Assembly (NCBI RefSeq): GCF_902825325.1
Contig: NZ_CADEAR010000023.1
Coordinates: 1-33,447 of the forward strand
DNA length: 33,447 nt
Direction: 5' to 3'
From: Brucella tritici
GTDB taxonomy: Bacteria; Pseudomonadota; Alphaproteobacteria; Rhizobiales; Rhizobiaceae
Under the pieces are notes generated by a model. That model was not told the origin of the DNA and made no database searches. It saw only the letters and a list, made by a program, of their open reading frames with translations. The position numbers and the translations under genes are program-made. The first letter of the stretch is position 1; each line of letters begins with the position of its first letter. This document shows, one piece after another, positions 25,995 through 33,447 of the stretch.

Positions 25995-26384
25995 ATGAAC
26001 ACATTGAATGATCTGAGCGAAACCATTCTTCGCTTCGGGGTTGGCACGCGCGCAAGCCTGGCCACCGTTCACAACGGAACCGGCTATTTCGCCGTAACGC
26101 CGCAGGCACCATACGATCCCGGGCTCGGCACGGCAGAACAGGCTGCGCAGCTCCTCGCAAAAGCGGAAGCACGGTTATCGGAGATCGGCAGCGGAAAGGA
26201 CAAGCTGCTTTTCGTCGCCATCATGCTCGCCGATATGGCCGATTATGCCGAAATGAACGCAGTCTGGGACGAATGGGTGGCAGACATCAAGCCACCGGCA
26301 AGAGCCTGCCTCAATGCAGCACTGGCAACCCCGGCCCTGAAGATAGAGATGATTATAGTTTGCGCAGTGCCACAAGCTGTTTGA
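25995..26384 (+). CDS. RidA family (YjgF/UK114) enamine/imine deaminase
   Basis: 129-aa RidA-family protein. Members hydrolyse reactive 2-imino or enamine intermediates released by PLP enzymes and amine oxidases. The C-terminal block is typical: LLFVAIMLADMADYAEMNAVWDEW-type region (71-94), then PPARACLNAALATP with Arg103 (binds the carboxylate) and Cys105, and Glu118. These match the archetypal Arg105/Cys107/Glu120 pattern, so activity is likely. It starts 6 bases after the ATPase stop and precedes the second binding protein. Its presence implies that the pathway produces an imine, in line with the aminotransferase on the other strand. Confidence 0.87.
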   Translation: MNTLNDLSETILRFGVGTRASLATVHNGTGYFAVTPQAPYDPGLGTAEQAAQLLAKAEARLSEIGSGKDKLLFVAIMLADMADYAEMNAVWDEWVADIKPPARACLNAALATPALKIEMIIVCAVPQAV

Positions 26385-26458
26385 ACACAAGGAATTATGG
26401 CAAGCGTGCGACTCGCCTGAGCCTGAACAACAGAAAAACAACATAAAAGGGGAATGAA

Positions 26459-27520
26459 ATGACCAACCAAATCTTCAGAACAACCCGGCGCAGCTTCCTC
26501 AAGCTCGGTGTTGCAGGTGCGGCAACCTTTGCGATGCCTTATGTCCACAAGGCGTTGGCCAACGACAAGTATCTTTACATAAATACCTGGGGCGGTGTCT
26601 GGGAAAGTGCTGCGCGCGAGCATATCTTCAAGCCATTCACGGCAGAAACTGATGTCGAAATCCGCACTGTTTCTCCTGTTTCTTTCGCCAAACTCGCAGC
26701 GCAGGTGCGTTCTGGCGTCTATGAATTCGATGTAACGACACTCGGCGCAGGCGAACTGTTACGCGCGAATGATGCCAATCTCGTAGATGCTATCGACAAT
26801 GCGCCCATCGATCAGACGAAACTATGGGATGGTGCAGTCTTCAAAAACGGCGTTTCCTTTGACTGTTTCTCGACCGTTATCGGGTACCGTAAGGAAAAGT
26901 TTCCGAATGGCGGGCCACAGAACTGGGCCGATTTCTGGAATGTCGAAAAATTTCCGGGCAATCGTAGCTTGCAGCGTTACGCGGCACGTGTTCTTCCATT
27001 GGCATTACTGGCTGATGGTGTTGCAGCAGACGGGCTTTATCCCCTCGACATCGATCGCGCCTTCCAGTCGCTGGACAAGATCAAGCCTCACATCCGCGTA
27101 TGGTGGACGGCTGGTGCGCAGTCACAGCAGATCCTGCGCGATGGTGAAGTGGACGTCATGGGCATCTGGCAGGGGCGTTTGTTCGAGATGATCCAGCAGG
27201 GCGCACCGCTTGATATGACATGGAACCAGGCCGAAATAGACAAGGGCTATTGGGTTGTCGCCCGCGGAACGCCGCGTTCGGAACATGCCTGGCAATTCAT
27301 ACAAAACGCATCGCTGCCCGACCGGCAGGCTGCTTTTGCCGTTGCCGCTATTTCTAGCCCGACCAACCCCAAGGCATTCGATTTTATCGATTTCGAGAAG
27401 GCACAATTCATGCCTACCGCGCCGCAAAACTATCCAAAGACCTTTGAGCAGAATATCGACAATTTCGGTGCTGACCTGGAAGAAGTAACCCAGCGCTTCG
27501 AGGAGTGGGTTACCACCTGA
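26459..27520 (+). CDS. ABC transporter substrate-binding protein 2 (PotD type, paralogue of protein 1)
   Basis: 353-aa periplasmic binding protein with a Tat-type signal, TTRRSFLKLG (R10-R11), and a probable cleavage site after KALA. The mature part begins KYLYINTWGGVWESAAR and tracks binding protein 1 along its length (RSLQRYAARVLPLALLADGV versus RSLQRYPARILPIALLADGV), so the two arose by duplication. AAAGGGG lies before the ATG. It has no permease of its own and probably feeds the same transporter with a different ligand or affinity. Confidence 0.93.
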   Translation: MTNQIFRTTRRSFLKLGVAGAATFAMPYVHKALANDKYLYINTWGGVWESAAREHIFKPFTAETDVEIRTVSPVSFAKLAAQVRSGVYEFDVTTLGAGELLRANDANLVDAIDNAPIDQTKLWDGAVFKNGVSFDCFSTVIGYRKEKFPNGGPQNWADFWNVEKFPGNRSLQRYAARVLPLALLADGVAADGLYPLDIDRAFQSLDKIKPHIRVWWTAGAQSQQILRDGEVDVMGIWQGRLFEMIQQGAPLDMTWNQAEIDKGYWVVARGTPRSEHAWQFIQNASLPDRQAAFAVAAISSPTNPKAFDFIDFEKAQFMPTAPQNYPKTFEQNIDNFGADLEEVTQRFEEWVTT

Positions 27521-27576
27521 CCCGATTTTTCGGGTGGAACCGACCGAACAATGGCTGGGGCAAGGTTACCCCAGCC
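27520..27576 (+). promoter_or_regulatory. two hairpins between binding protein 2 and the GMC gene
   Basis: First ACCCGA-TTTT-TCGGGT (27520-27535), then a perfect 8-bp stem GGCTGGGG (27553-27560) / CCCCAGCC (27569-27576). Neither has a T-run, so they more likely stabilise the highly translated binding-protein message and lower expression of the enzymes downstream than stop transcription. Confidence 0.55.
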
Positions 27577-27650
27577 TCGACCTCGCGCGGAAAACGGAAT
27601 GGAAGCACCTCGCCGACAAGACTGTGGAAGGGCTTCGGAGGAAGACTGAA

Positions 27651-29255
27651 TTGGGTACAGATCTTGAATTTGATTTCGTCATTGTCGGCGCTGGCTCGGC
27701 TGGATGTGTTCTTGCCAATCGCCTGAGCGCTGACGGGGCGACACGTGTTCTGCTGCTGGAGGCCGGGCGCGGCGACGCTGATCCGTGGCTGCACATTCCG
27801 GCAGGCTATTATCGCAATGCCTATAATCCTCGGTATAACTGGAATTATCAGACCGAGCCGGTTCCAAATTTAAACGGTCGTCGTGTGCCGTGGCCAAGGG
27901 GCAAGGTGCTTGGTGGGTCAAGCGCGATCAACGGATTGATTTATATTCGAGGTCAGCGCGAGGATTTTGATGGCTGGGCTCAGATGGGGAATCTCGGCTG
28001 GGGCTATGACGATGTGCTGCCCTATTTCCGAAAGTCTGAAAATCAGGAGCGTGGAGAAGATTCTTTTCACGGTACTGGCGGCCCTGTCGATGTTTCCGAC
28101 ATAAAAATGCAGCATCCGCTCTACGATGCGTTTCGCGAGACCGCAATCGCCGCCGGCTATCCACGCAATGACGATTTCAATGGGGCGGTGCAGGAAGGCG
28201 TAGGCACATATCAGATGACGGCGGGGCGCTGGCGGCGCTCAAGTACGTCCAATGCATATCTGCGTTCTGCTCGTAGACGCTCAAATCTGCGGATCGAAAC
28301 CAATACGCTGGTTCAGACCATCACGTTCTCGGGAAGGGAGGCAACTGGTGTAGTATTTGTGCGTGACGGTCGTAAGTACAATGTGCGGGCCGTTCGCGAA
28401 GTCATACTGTCGGGTGGCTCCATCAACTCGCCACAACTCCTTCAATTGTCGGGTATAGGTGCAGCAGGGCTTCTCAGGCATCACGACATCCCCGTCGTGC
28501 ACGATCTCGCTGCGGTGGGTGAGAATCTTCAGGATCATCTCAGCTCCCGTGTGGTCTACAAGGCGCAGCCTTCGCTGGTAACCGTCAACGAAATTTTCCA
28601 TAGCTGGCCGCGCAGGATTATAGAGGGTGTCCGCTATATACTCGGCGGAAAGGGTCTTCTGATGATGGCGGGCGGGCCGGTCGGCATGTTCGCCAAAACC
28701 AGACCCGAACTTGCGTCGCCGGACGTTCAATTTCACATGCTGGCATGGAGTCTCGACCGTGCAGGCGGCCCGATGCATCCCTTCCCGGGCTGTACGATCA
28801 GTTGTGTGCCATGCAGGCCGGAAAGCCGAGGTTGGGTGAAGATCTCATCAAACGATCCAGGACAAGCGCCGACAATACAGCCGAACTACCTTTCGACCGG
28901 GTCAGACCGGCGTACCATGATTGAAGGGCTGAAGCTCGCGCGCAATATTTTCCGCAAGGCCCCTCTCAGTTCACTGGTAACCGAGCAACTTATGCCATCG
29001 GCCGAGCTGCAGAGCGATGAAGACTGGCTAGGCTACATTGCAGACAATTCCGGCACCGGTGCTCATCCGGTTTCAACTTGTAAAATGGGTGTCGATGAAG
29101 CCTCGGTCGTAGACCCTCAACTGCGCGTTCACGATATCGGAAGATTGCGTGTGATCGATGCTTCGGTCATGCCGACTGTGGTTTCGGGCAACACCAACGC
29201 AACCGCGATCATGATTGGCGAAAAAGGTGCCGATCTCGTGTTGGAGGGACAATGA
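27651..29255 (+). CDS. GMC-family FAD-dependent alcohol/choline dehydrogenase-like oxidoreductase
   Basis: 534-aa flavoprotein that oxidises a primary alcohol to an aldehyde. I choose TTG 27651: GGAGGAA ends seven bases upstream and the product starts directly before the FAD-binding motif DFVIVGAGSAG (8-18). A GTG at 27534 would add 39 residues translated through hairpins. Other marks: PRGKVLGGSSAINGLIYIRG (GMC signature 1), SGGSINSPQLLQLSGIG (signature 2), and the active-site His in TGAHPVSTCKMG with the partner Asn in SGNTNATAIM. The closest well-known relatives are BetA and AlkJ. Its stop overlaps the start of the aldehyde dehydrogenase (ATGA), so the two steps are coupled. Confidence 0.92.
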   Translation: MGTDLEFDFVIVGAGSAGCVLANRLSADGATRVLLLEAGRGDADPWLHIPAGYYRNAYNPRYNWNYQTEPVPNLNGRRVPWPRGKVLGGSSAINGLIYIRGQREDFDGWAQMGNLGWGYDDVLPYFRKSENQERGEDSFHGTGGPVDVSDIKMQHPLYDAFRETAIAAGYPRNDDFNGAVQEGVGTYQMTAGRWRRSSTSNAYLRSARRRSNLRIETNTLVQTITFSGREATGVVFVRDGRKYNVRAVREVILSGGSINSPQLLQLSGIGAAGLLRHHDIPVVHDLAAVGENLQDHLSSRVVYKAQPSLVTVNEIFHSWPRRIIEGVRYILGGKGLLMMAGGPVGMFAKTRPELASPDVQFHMLAWSLDRAGGPMHPFPGCTISCVPCRPESRGWVKISSNDPGQAPTIQPNYLSTGSDRRTMIEGLKLARNIFRKAPLSSLVTEQLMPSAELQSDEDWLGYIADNSGTGAHPVSTCKMGVDEASVVDPQLRVHDIGRLRVIDASVMPTVVSGNTNATAIMIGEKGADLVLEGQ

Positions 29256-30703
29256 CCATGCGGATTTCAGTGACGATGCGGGAGCGGATGCAGTCTGCCT
29301 ATATCGGAGGCGCATGGACAGAACTCACCGGAGCGGCACAGTTTGCACTCATCAATCCGGCAACAGAAGAGAAAATCGGCGATATCGCGCTTGCTACCGC
29401 CGCCGATGTCGACAAGGCTGTTTCTGCAGCACGCATGGCTTTCGGTACTTATTCCCGCAGTTCCGTTGCCGAACGGATAGATCTTTTAAAGCGCATCGTA
29501 GCCGTTTATGAAAAGCGGCGCGATGAGCTTGCCAGCCTGCTGACGCTGGAAATGGGCGCCCCCATTTCCAGGACCCGACTTTCTCAGACGAGCATCGGCC
29601 TCACCCATCTTCTTGAAGCAATCAATGTCTTGCGTGACTATCCTTTCGAGACCCGACGGTCCAACGGGACATTGATCTTGCGTGAACCGATCGGGGTTTG
29701 TGGGCTCATCACACCGTGGAACGCGCCGATCATGCAGGTTGTTTCCAAGGTTGCCCCAGCACTCGCAGCGGGCTGCACCATGATCCTGAAGCCGAGCGAA
29801 CAAGCACCGCTCAGTGCAATCCTCTTTACTGAAATTCTGCACGAAGCAGGTGTTCCCGCAGGTGTCTTCAACCTTCTCAACGGCACGGGAATCGAAGTAG
29901 GGAGCGCGCTGTCGAGCCATCCAGGTATCGACATGGTATCCTTCACGGGATCTACCCGTGCGGGAATAAATGTTGCCAAAACTGCGGCGCAAACTGTCAA
30001 GCGTGTCCATCAGGAGCTTGGCGGCAAATCGGCCAACATCCTTCTTGATGATGCCAATTTCGATATTGCCGTAACCAAAGGCGTGATGAATTGTTATGGC
30101 AATAGCGGCCAGTCCTGTGTGGCGCCGGACCGGATGCTTGTTCCGGCAAAATTTTACGACCGGACAATCGAAATCGCAGCGGATGTTGCGGAAAAAATCT
30201 GCGTCGGCAATCCGTTTGACGAGAGGACCAATCTTGGTCCGCTGGTGAACAAGTCACAGTATGATCGTGTACGCGATCTCATTGAACAGGGAAAGCGAGC
30301 AGGTGCGCGTCTTGTCACCGGCGGGACGGAACGCCCTGAGGGGCTGGAGCATGGCTATTTTGTAAGGCCAACTGTGTTTGCCGATGTCACAGCCGACAAT
30401 CCCATTGCCATGGAAGAAATATTTGGACCGGTTATTTCTATCATTCCCTACCAGAGCGAGGATGAGGCGATAGAAATAGCTAACAATACTCCCTATGGCT
30501 TGGCAGCCTATGTGCAATCCGCCAACCCCGAACGAATACAAGCGGTCGCACGCCGTTTGCAGGCAGGCTATGTCTACGCGAATTACGCGTTACCCGATTA
30601 TTCGGCTCCATTCGGTGGGTACAAACAATCCGGCAACGGTCGAGAATATGGTGAATGGGGATTGGAGGCCTTTGTAGAGCTCAAATCCATGGTGGGTCTT
30701 TAA
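29252..30703 (+). CDS. NAD(P)-dependent aldehyde dehydrogenase
   Basis: 483-aa ALDH superfamily enzyme that oxidises the aldehyde to a carboxylate. Catalytic residues: N156 (TPWNAP), E255 (HQELGGKSAN) and C289 (GNSGQSCVAP); the cofactor site FTGSTRAG is at 231-238. The ATG at 29252 overlaps the GMC stop; Met 3 or Met 9 could also be used. Last gene of the array. With the GMC enzyme it parallels the choline-to-betaine pair BetA/BetB, but the true substrate is unknown. Confidence 0.93.
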   Translation: MTMRISVTMRERMQSAYIGGAWTELTGAAQFALINPATEEKIGDIALATAADVDKAVSAARMAFGTYSRSSVAERIDLLKRIVAVYEKRRDELASLLTLEMGAPISRTRLSQTSIGLTHLLEAINVLRDYPFETRRSNGTLILREPIGVCGLITPWNAPIMQVVSKVAPALAAGCTMILKPSEQAPLSAILFTEILHEAGVPAGVFNLLNGTGIEVGSALSSHPGIDMVSFTGSTRAGINVAKTAAQTVKRVHQELGGKSANILLDDANFDIAVTKGVMNCYGNSGQSCVAPDRMLVPAKFYDRTIEIAADVAEKICVGNPFDERTNLGPLVNKSQYDRVRDLIEQGKRAGARLVTGGTERPEGLEHGYFVRPTVFADVTADNPIAMEEIFGPVISIIPYQSEDEAIEIANNTPYGLAAYVQSANPERIQAVARRLQAGYVYANYALPDYSAPFGGYKQSGNGREYGEWGLEAFVELKSMVGL

Positions 30704-30797
30704 AAAGACCGGCCAATCACCAATGGCTCATCAGAGAACAGATGATGCATGGTAGCATGTGCCTCGCGATTAAAGCGCGTTAAATCCTCTAAAAAAC

Positions 30798-30834
30798 ATA
30801 AACGCAGCCATCTGTAGCGAAAGGCTGCGTTTAT
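30798..30834. terminator. bidirectional Rho-independent terminator
   Basis: Perfect 12-bp stem ATAAACGCAGCC (30798-30809) / GGCTGCGTTTAT (30823-30834). On the plus strand it is followed by TTTC, and on the minus strand by GTTTTTT, so it can end both the rightward catabolic array and the leftward sugar-binding gene. A smaller GGTCTTT/AAAGACC repeat overlaps the aldehyde dehydrogenase stop at 30697-30712. Confidence 0.85.
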
Positions 30835-30854
30835 TTTCAGTTGCTTTTACAAAC

Positions 30855-31011
30855 TCAGAATGTGCTGTCTTCGTTTATGTAACGCACAGCATTGTCCTTT
30901 GTGATAATCGGGGACGGCAAAGCAGTATCCTTTGGTGCTTCGGCACCAGCCAGAATGGCCATCAACCGGTTGAATCCCGCTCGCCCGATCTGATCGGCAC
31001 TGTCAGGCCGG
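30855..31011 (-). pseudogene. C-terminal stub of a sugar ABC transporter binding protein
   Basis: The minus strand reads ADQIGRAGFNRLMAILAG, then DTALPSPIITKDNAVRYINE and a stop at 30855-30857. This is the C-terminal end of RbsB-type sugar-binding proteins (family pattern TALPSPVVTKDN). Everything upstream is replaced by the IS6 element, so only about 50 codons remain. It is not functional. Confidence 0.75.
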
Positions 31012-31829
31012 GGCTGTGTCGCAAAATTTTCAGACGGTTAAAAGCGAGCTGATCCTTGGGCACACTTATGCTGCGAGCTCCGCTAAGACCTGAAATGGCG
31101 AACGGTTTTCGTTGTCGAATTGGTTCTTACGGATCATGTGAGCTACTTCGATGCCTGCGATGGTGGCTGAGGCAGAATGGAATGCCTTGAAGCCCATCAT
31201 TGGTTTGGTGATCCGTTTAATAAAGCGGTGATCCTGTTCGAGGATATTATTGAGGTATTTGATCTGCCTGATTTCAATAAGCGCACCGGTTCCTGTGAAT
31301 TTCAAGATCGTGTTGACAGCTTGAAGGCCAGCCAGATTAGCGCCGCTTTTGTCAATGACAACCCTCTCGGGAACGCCGTTAGATGCAATGGCTTTCTTGA
31401 AGAAACGCCGCGCCGCGGCCAGATCGCGACGCTCAGACAGCATGAAATCAAGGGTTTGGCCATTACGATCAACCGCCCGATACAGATAGGTCCATTTACC
31501 CCGAACCTTGAGATAGGTCTCATCAACGCGCCAGGAACGCGCGGTAGGTCGCTTGCGCATCTGAGCCTGCACAGCAATCTGAGGCGAGTACCGAACAACC
31601 CACCGGTTCAATGTAGCATGGTCGACGGATACCCCACGTTCAGCCAGAATTTCCTGAAGATCACGATAGGAAACAGGGTAGCGCACGTAAAAGAATACGG
31701 CATAAAGGATGACGCTTTTGGGGAAATGGGCACCTTTGAAATCGACTGTCATCTGTTGTTACTCCACTCTCAACTATGCGCACCGATGATCCAATAGCGC
31801 AGCAGGAGTGAAAATTTCGCGACAGAACC
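31012..31829 (-). mobile_element. IS6-family insertion sequence
   Basis: About 818 bp, bounded by imperfect terminal inverted repeats: GGCTGTGTCGCAAAATTTTC at 31012 and the complement of GGTTCTGTCGCGAAATTTTC ending at 31829, matching at 17 of 20 positions. The size and the leading GGxxCTGT-type ends suit the family. The flanking 8-mers (CAGGCCGG left, GTTTCATG right) do not match, so no target duplication remains. Confidence 0.85.
31066..31752 (-). CDS. IS6-family transposase
   Basis: 228-aa DDE transposase, full length and uninterrupted. Catalytic residues: D77 (WRVDETYLKV), D134 (VVIDKSGAN) and E172 (NNILEQDHRFIKR). The N-terminal HTH part (VSYRDLQEILAERGVSVDHA, about 27-46) is typical. 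IS6 elements move by cointegrate formation and cause deletions between copies, which fits the truncated gene next to it. Confidence 0.95.
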   Translation of the reverse strand: MTVDFKGAHFPKSVILYAVFFYVRYPVSYRDLQEILAERGVSVDHATLNRWVVRYSPQIAVQAQMRKRPTARSWRVDETYLKVRGKWTYLYRAVDRNGQTLDFMLSERRDLAAARRFFKKAIASNGVPERVVIDKSGANLAGLQAVNTILKFTGTGALIEIRQIKYLNNILEQDHRFIKRITKPMMGFKAFHSASATIAGIEVAHMIRKNQFDNENRSPFQVLAELAA

Positions 31830-32106
31830 GTTTCATGGAACCGTGGGAATGGCGGAAAACAAGCAAAGGGGCGATGTAATGAGGCACTGGTTTTCATCTA
31901 TTCCTATCGCTTTGGCCATCGCATCCGCCGTGTCGCGGGCGCGTTACGGATGTAGCACGACGGCCACTCCCATGACCGCTTTCCCAACTCCGCTCTCAGA
32001 ACCGATGGGGCAGGAAACCAGCCTTTTTGAGTGTGGCGCCCGACTGAAGCAAGGGGCGGTTCGCTATTCCTCAGGTAGAATTATAGAACTACCTGAAACA
32101 TCGTCT
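31830..32106. other. degenerate coding remnant beside the IS6 element
   Basis: The minus strand has one reading frame, GSESGVGKAVMGVAVVLHP, a single TAA, then RARDTADAMAKAIGIDENQ, which looks like a gene piece interrupted by one stop codon. I cannot name the protein. A perfect hairpin TCAGGTAG (32071-32078) / CTACCTGA (32089-32096) lies just past the next gene's stop. Confidence 0.35.
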
Positions 32107-33258
32107 TCAAACGATGCCCCACGCCCGAAACCGCCCCCTGCCGGTCATTTCGCGCAGGTTGAGCTCTTCGACGAGGCGAAGGGCGGCACGGGGCGTGATG
32201 TCGAGTTCTGCAGCGATCATACCGGTTGATACCAGTGGCCTTGCCAGGACCAACTCGATGAGCCCCGGCAGTTTCGACGAGGCGCGCCGTCCCCTAAGCC
32301 GTCTTTCCATCATCTGCCGCGCCAGCAGCAGCCGGTCATGCTCATTGAACCCGAGCTCGACCCCGGCCATCAAACCCTCGAGAGAGGCCATGAGCCTAGT
32401 TTCCAAATTGCGATGCCGCCGCCGTTCGACACGGATAGTCCTCAGGCCGGTATTGAACGCCAAGAGATGCGCGTGTGTGGTAAGCCCGTCTTGCCGGAGC
32501 AAGGAAGCTACCAACAAACGGCCCAGCCACGGCGCCCGCTGCAACACGGCCAACTCGTTCCAGGCATCGAGCGCCAGGATGGCTTGTAACACCGGCGGCA
32601 GATCGATGATCGAACGTAACACCGCCCGCCATTGCTCAAGCCGCTCGTCCTCATCCCAATCGGGATCGCGGATCAGCGGATCCGTAGCACATTGCAAGGA
32701 TCGACGCGGTTCTTTTGCCTTGGCCAGAACGTCTTCGGATCGCGCCAGCACTGCGTCGATGGCCTCGAGATCGACACCGGGCAGGTCGAGCCCGTCATTC
32801 AGACGATGTTTTCTCCCCTCCCCATCCCGATCCGGCCGTCCGACCGGCGCATCGTGAACCGCAGCACTTTCGCGCTCCGTGGCAATGCCGCCATCCCCAA
32901 ATGAGGCAGCAGACCCTGCCTGTCGCAGACTGCGCAAACCGTTCGGGCTCAGCGCCCAGCCCGGCGCCTGCGCGGCAATGCGCTGCCTTGTCTGCAACAC
33001 GTCGCGGGCAATGGTGAGGGCATGACTAGGTGAGCGGATATCGCGGGCGGCCTCATGCAGCACCAGATCTTCCATCTCGACCAGTTCGCCGTCGAGCCAC
33101 AACGAGGCACAGGCATCGGCGAAATGCAACCGCTCGATCAGTCCGGTGCCGACCGGTGAAGAAGCAAGACGCTCATCGAGACGCGCCAGGGCTTCGCTGG
33201 CGCGGGTCAAAGGCGACAGCAAGGTCGTGAGAGGCAAAGTGTCGAGATCGTAACGCAT
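32107..33258 (-). CDS. RHE_PE00001 family protein (DUF1612 plus C-terminal helix-turn-helix)
   Basis: 383 aa from ATG 33258, chosen because MRYDLDTLPLTTLLSPLTRA is the usual N-terminus of this family; the 53 codons upstream have no family character. The N-terminal region (LIERLHFADACASLWLDGELVEMEDLVLHE, ~30-60 in several blocks) and the C-terminal HTH (TGMIAAELDITPRAALRLVEEL, ~345-366) are typical. The middle (about 120-165) is a variable, charged linker. The family was named from a Rhizobium etli plasmid gene and is frequent near rhizobial plasmid replication or integration regions. A DNA-binding role is likely; the function is unknown. Confidence 0.82.
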   Translation of the reverse strand: MRYDLDTLPLTTLLSPLTRASEALARLDERLASSPVGTGLIERLHFADACASLWLDGELVEMEDLVLHEAARDIRSPSHALTIARDVLQTRQRIAAQAPGWALSPNGLRSLRQAGSAASFGDGGIATERESAAVHDAPVGRPDRDGEGRKHRLNDGLDLPGVDLEAIDAVLARSEDVLAKAKEPRRSLQCATDPLIRDPDWDEDERLEQWRAVLRSIIDLPPVLQAILALDAWNELAVLQRAPWLGRLLVASLLRQDGLTTHAHLLAFNTGLRTIRVERRRHRNLETRLMASLEGLMAGVELGFNEHDRLLLARQMMERRLRGRRASSKLPGLIELVLARPLVSTGMIAAELDITPRAALRLVEELNLREMTGRGRFRAWGIV

Positions 33259-33340
33259 TGAATTTATAGTAAACAAAGTCTCAAACGGAATCCAGTGTGG
33301 ATTTAATGTCCGGCACTGGTGATGGCGGTGGGTTGAGGGT

Positions 33341-33366
33341 ATAACCTCCGATAAGTATAGGTTATC
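33341..33366. promoter_or_regulatory. palindromic site upstream of the RHE_PE00001 gene
   Basis: ATAACCT (33341-33347) and AGGTTAT (33359-33365), with an overlapping GATAA/TTATC pair (33350-33354, 33362-33366). It lies about 85 bases upstream of the start codon and could be an operator or recombination site. The last ~80 bases of the window hold no gene I can identify. Confidence 0.4.
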
Positions 33367-33447
33367 GAAAGTGATATGTACGAGGCACTTGTACGTGCTG
33401 TAAAACAATGGTATCAATGGCGTACGGCCAATTTCGGAGGTCCCGAT

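Noticed and set aside
31843..32229. 128-codon plus-strand frame
   Set aside because: Overlaps the RHE_PE00001 gene antisense, and its first part is antisense to a better-looking decayed frame.
33341..33366. loxP-like architecture of the terminal palindrome
   Set aside because: Arms are only 7 bp and the sequence differs from loxP; no Cre-type recombinase is in the window.

Overview
The window looks like accessory DNA, probably plasmid-borne, from an alphaproteobacterium of the Rhizobiales, most likely Brucella/Ochrobactrum or a close relative. The grounds are a Ti/rhizobial-type transfer module (TraG, TraD, TraA, DUF6118 protein), an RHE_PE00001-type plasmid protein, insertion sequences of the IS3, ISNCY and IS6 families, and moderately GC-rich codon use. 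The genus is inferred from protein style and was not tested. No tRNA, rRNA or CRISPR array was seen.

Layout. (1) 1-7226: transfer module. traG and traD run leftwards; the relaxase/helicase gene traA and a DUF6118 gene run rightwards. The divergent gap holds an RSF1010/Ti-like origin of transfer (hairpin plus TAAGTGCGCCCT) at 2655-2684. No mating-pair (trb/virB) genes are present. (2) 7227-15390: a decayed, IS-rich patch. It contains a frameshifted YafQ-like toxin remnant, a membrane diguanylate cyclase, phage lysis-gene remnants, a broken IS3 transposase, a GAF-GGDEF-EAL protein, an unrecognised 245-aa protein and an intact ISNCY-type element. (3) 15716-30703: a catabolic island. On the minus strand are a PuuR-like XRE-cupin regulator and a GabT-like aminotransferase, with three copies of an 18-bp operator-like motif. 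Divergently, one long array of about 12.8 kb encodes an IclR regulator, two proteins I do not recognise (573 and 244 aa), an atypical M19 dipeptidase-like protein, a PotABCD-type ABC transporter with two paralogous Tat-type binding proteins, a RidA-family deaminase, a GMC oxidoreductase and an aldehyde dehydrogenase. (4) 30704-33447: a bidirectional terminator, the 3' stub of a sugar-binding protein cut off by an IS6-family element, then an RHE_PE00001-family gene.

How the island may work (inference): a nitrogenous, probably cationic small molecule is imported by the polyamine-type transporter. It is processed by the dipeptidase-like hydrolase and the two unknown proteins; an alcohol group is oxidised to aldehyde and acid by the GMC enzyme and the aldehyde dehydrogenase. 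Amino groups are removed by the GabT-like enzyme, with RidA clearing reactive imine intermediates. The substrate cannot be read from the sequence. The two uncharacterised, translationally coupled proteins at 18669-21121 are the best candidates for undescribed biology here.
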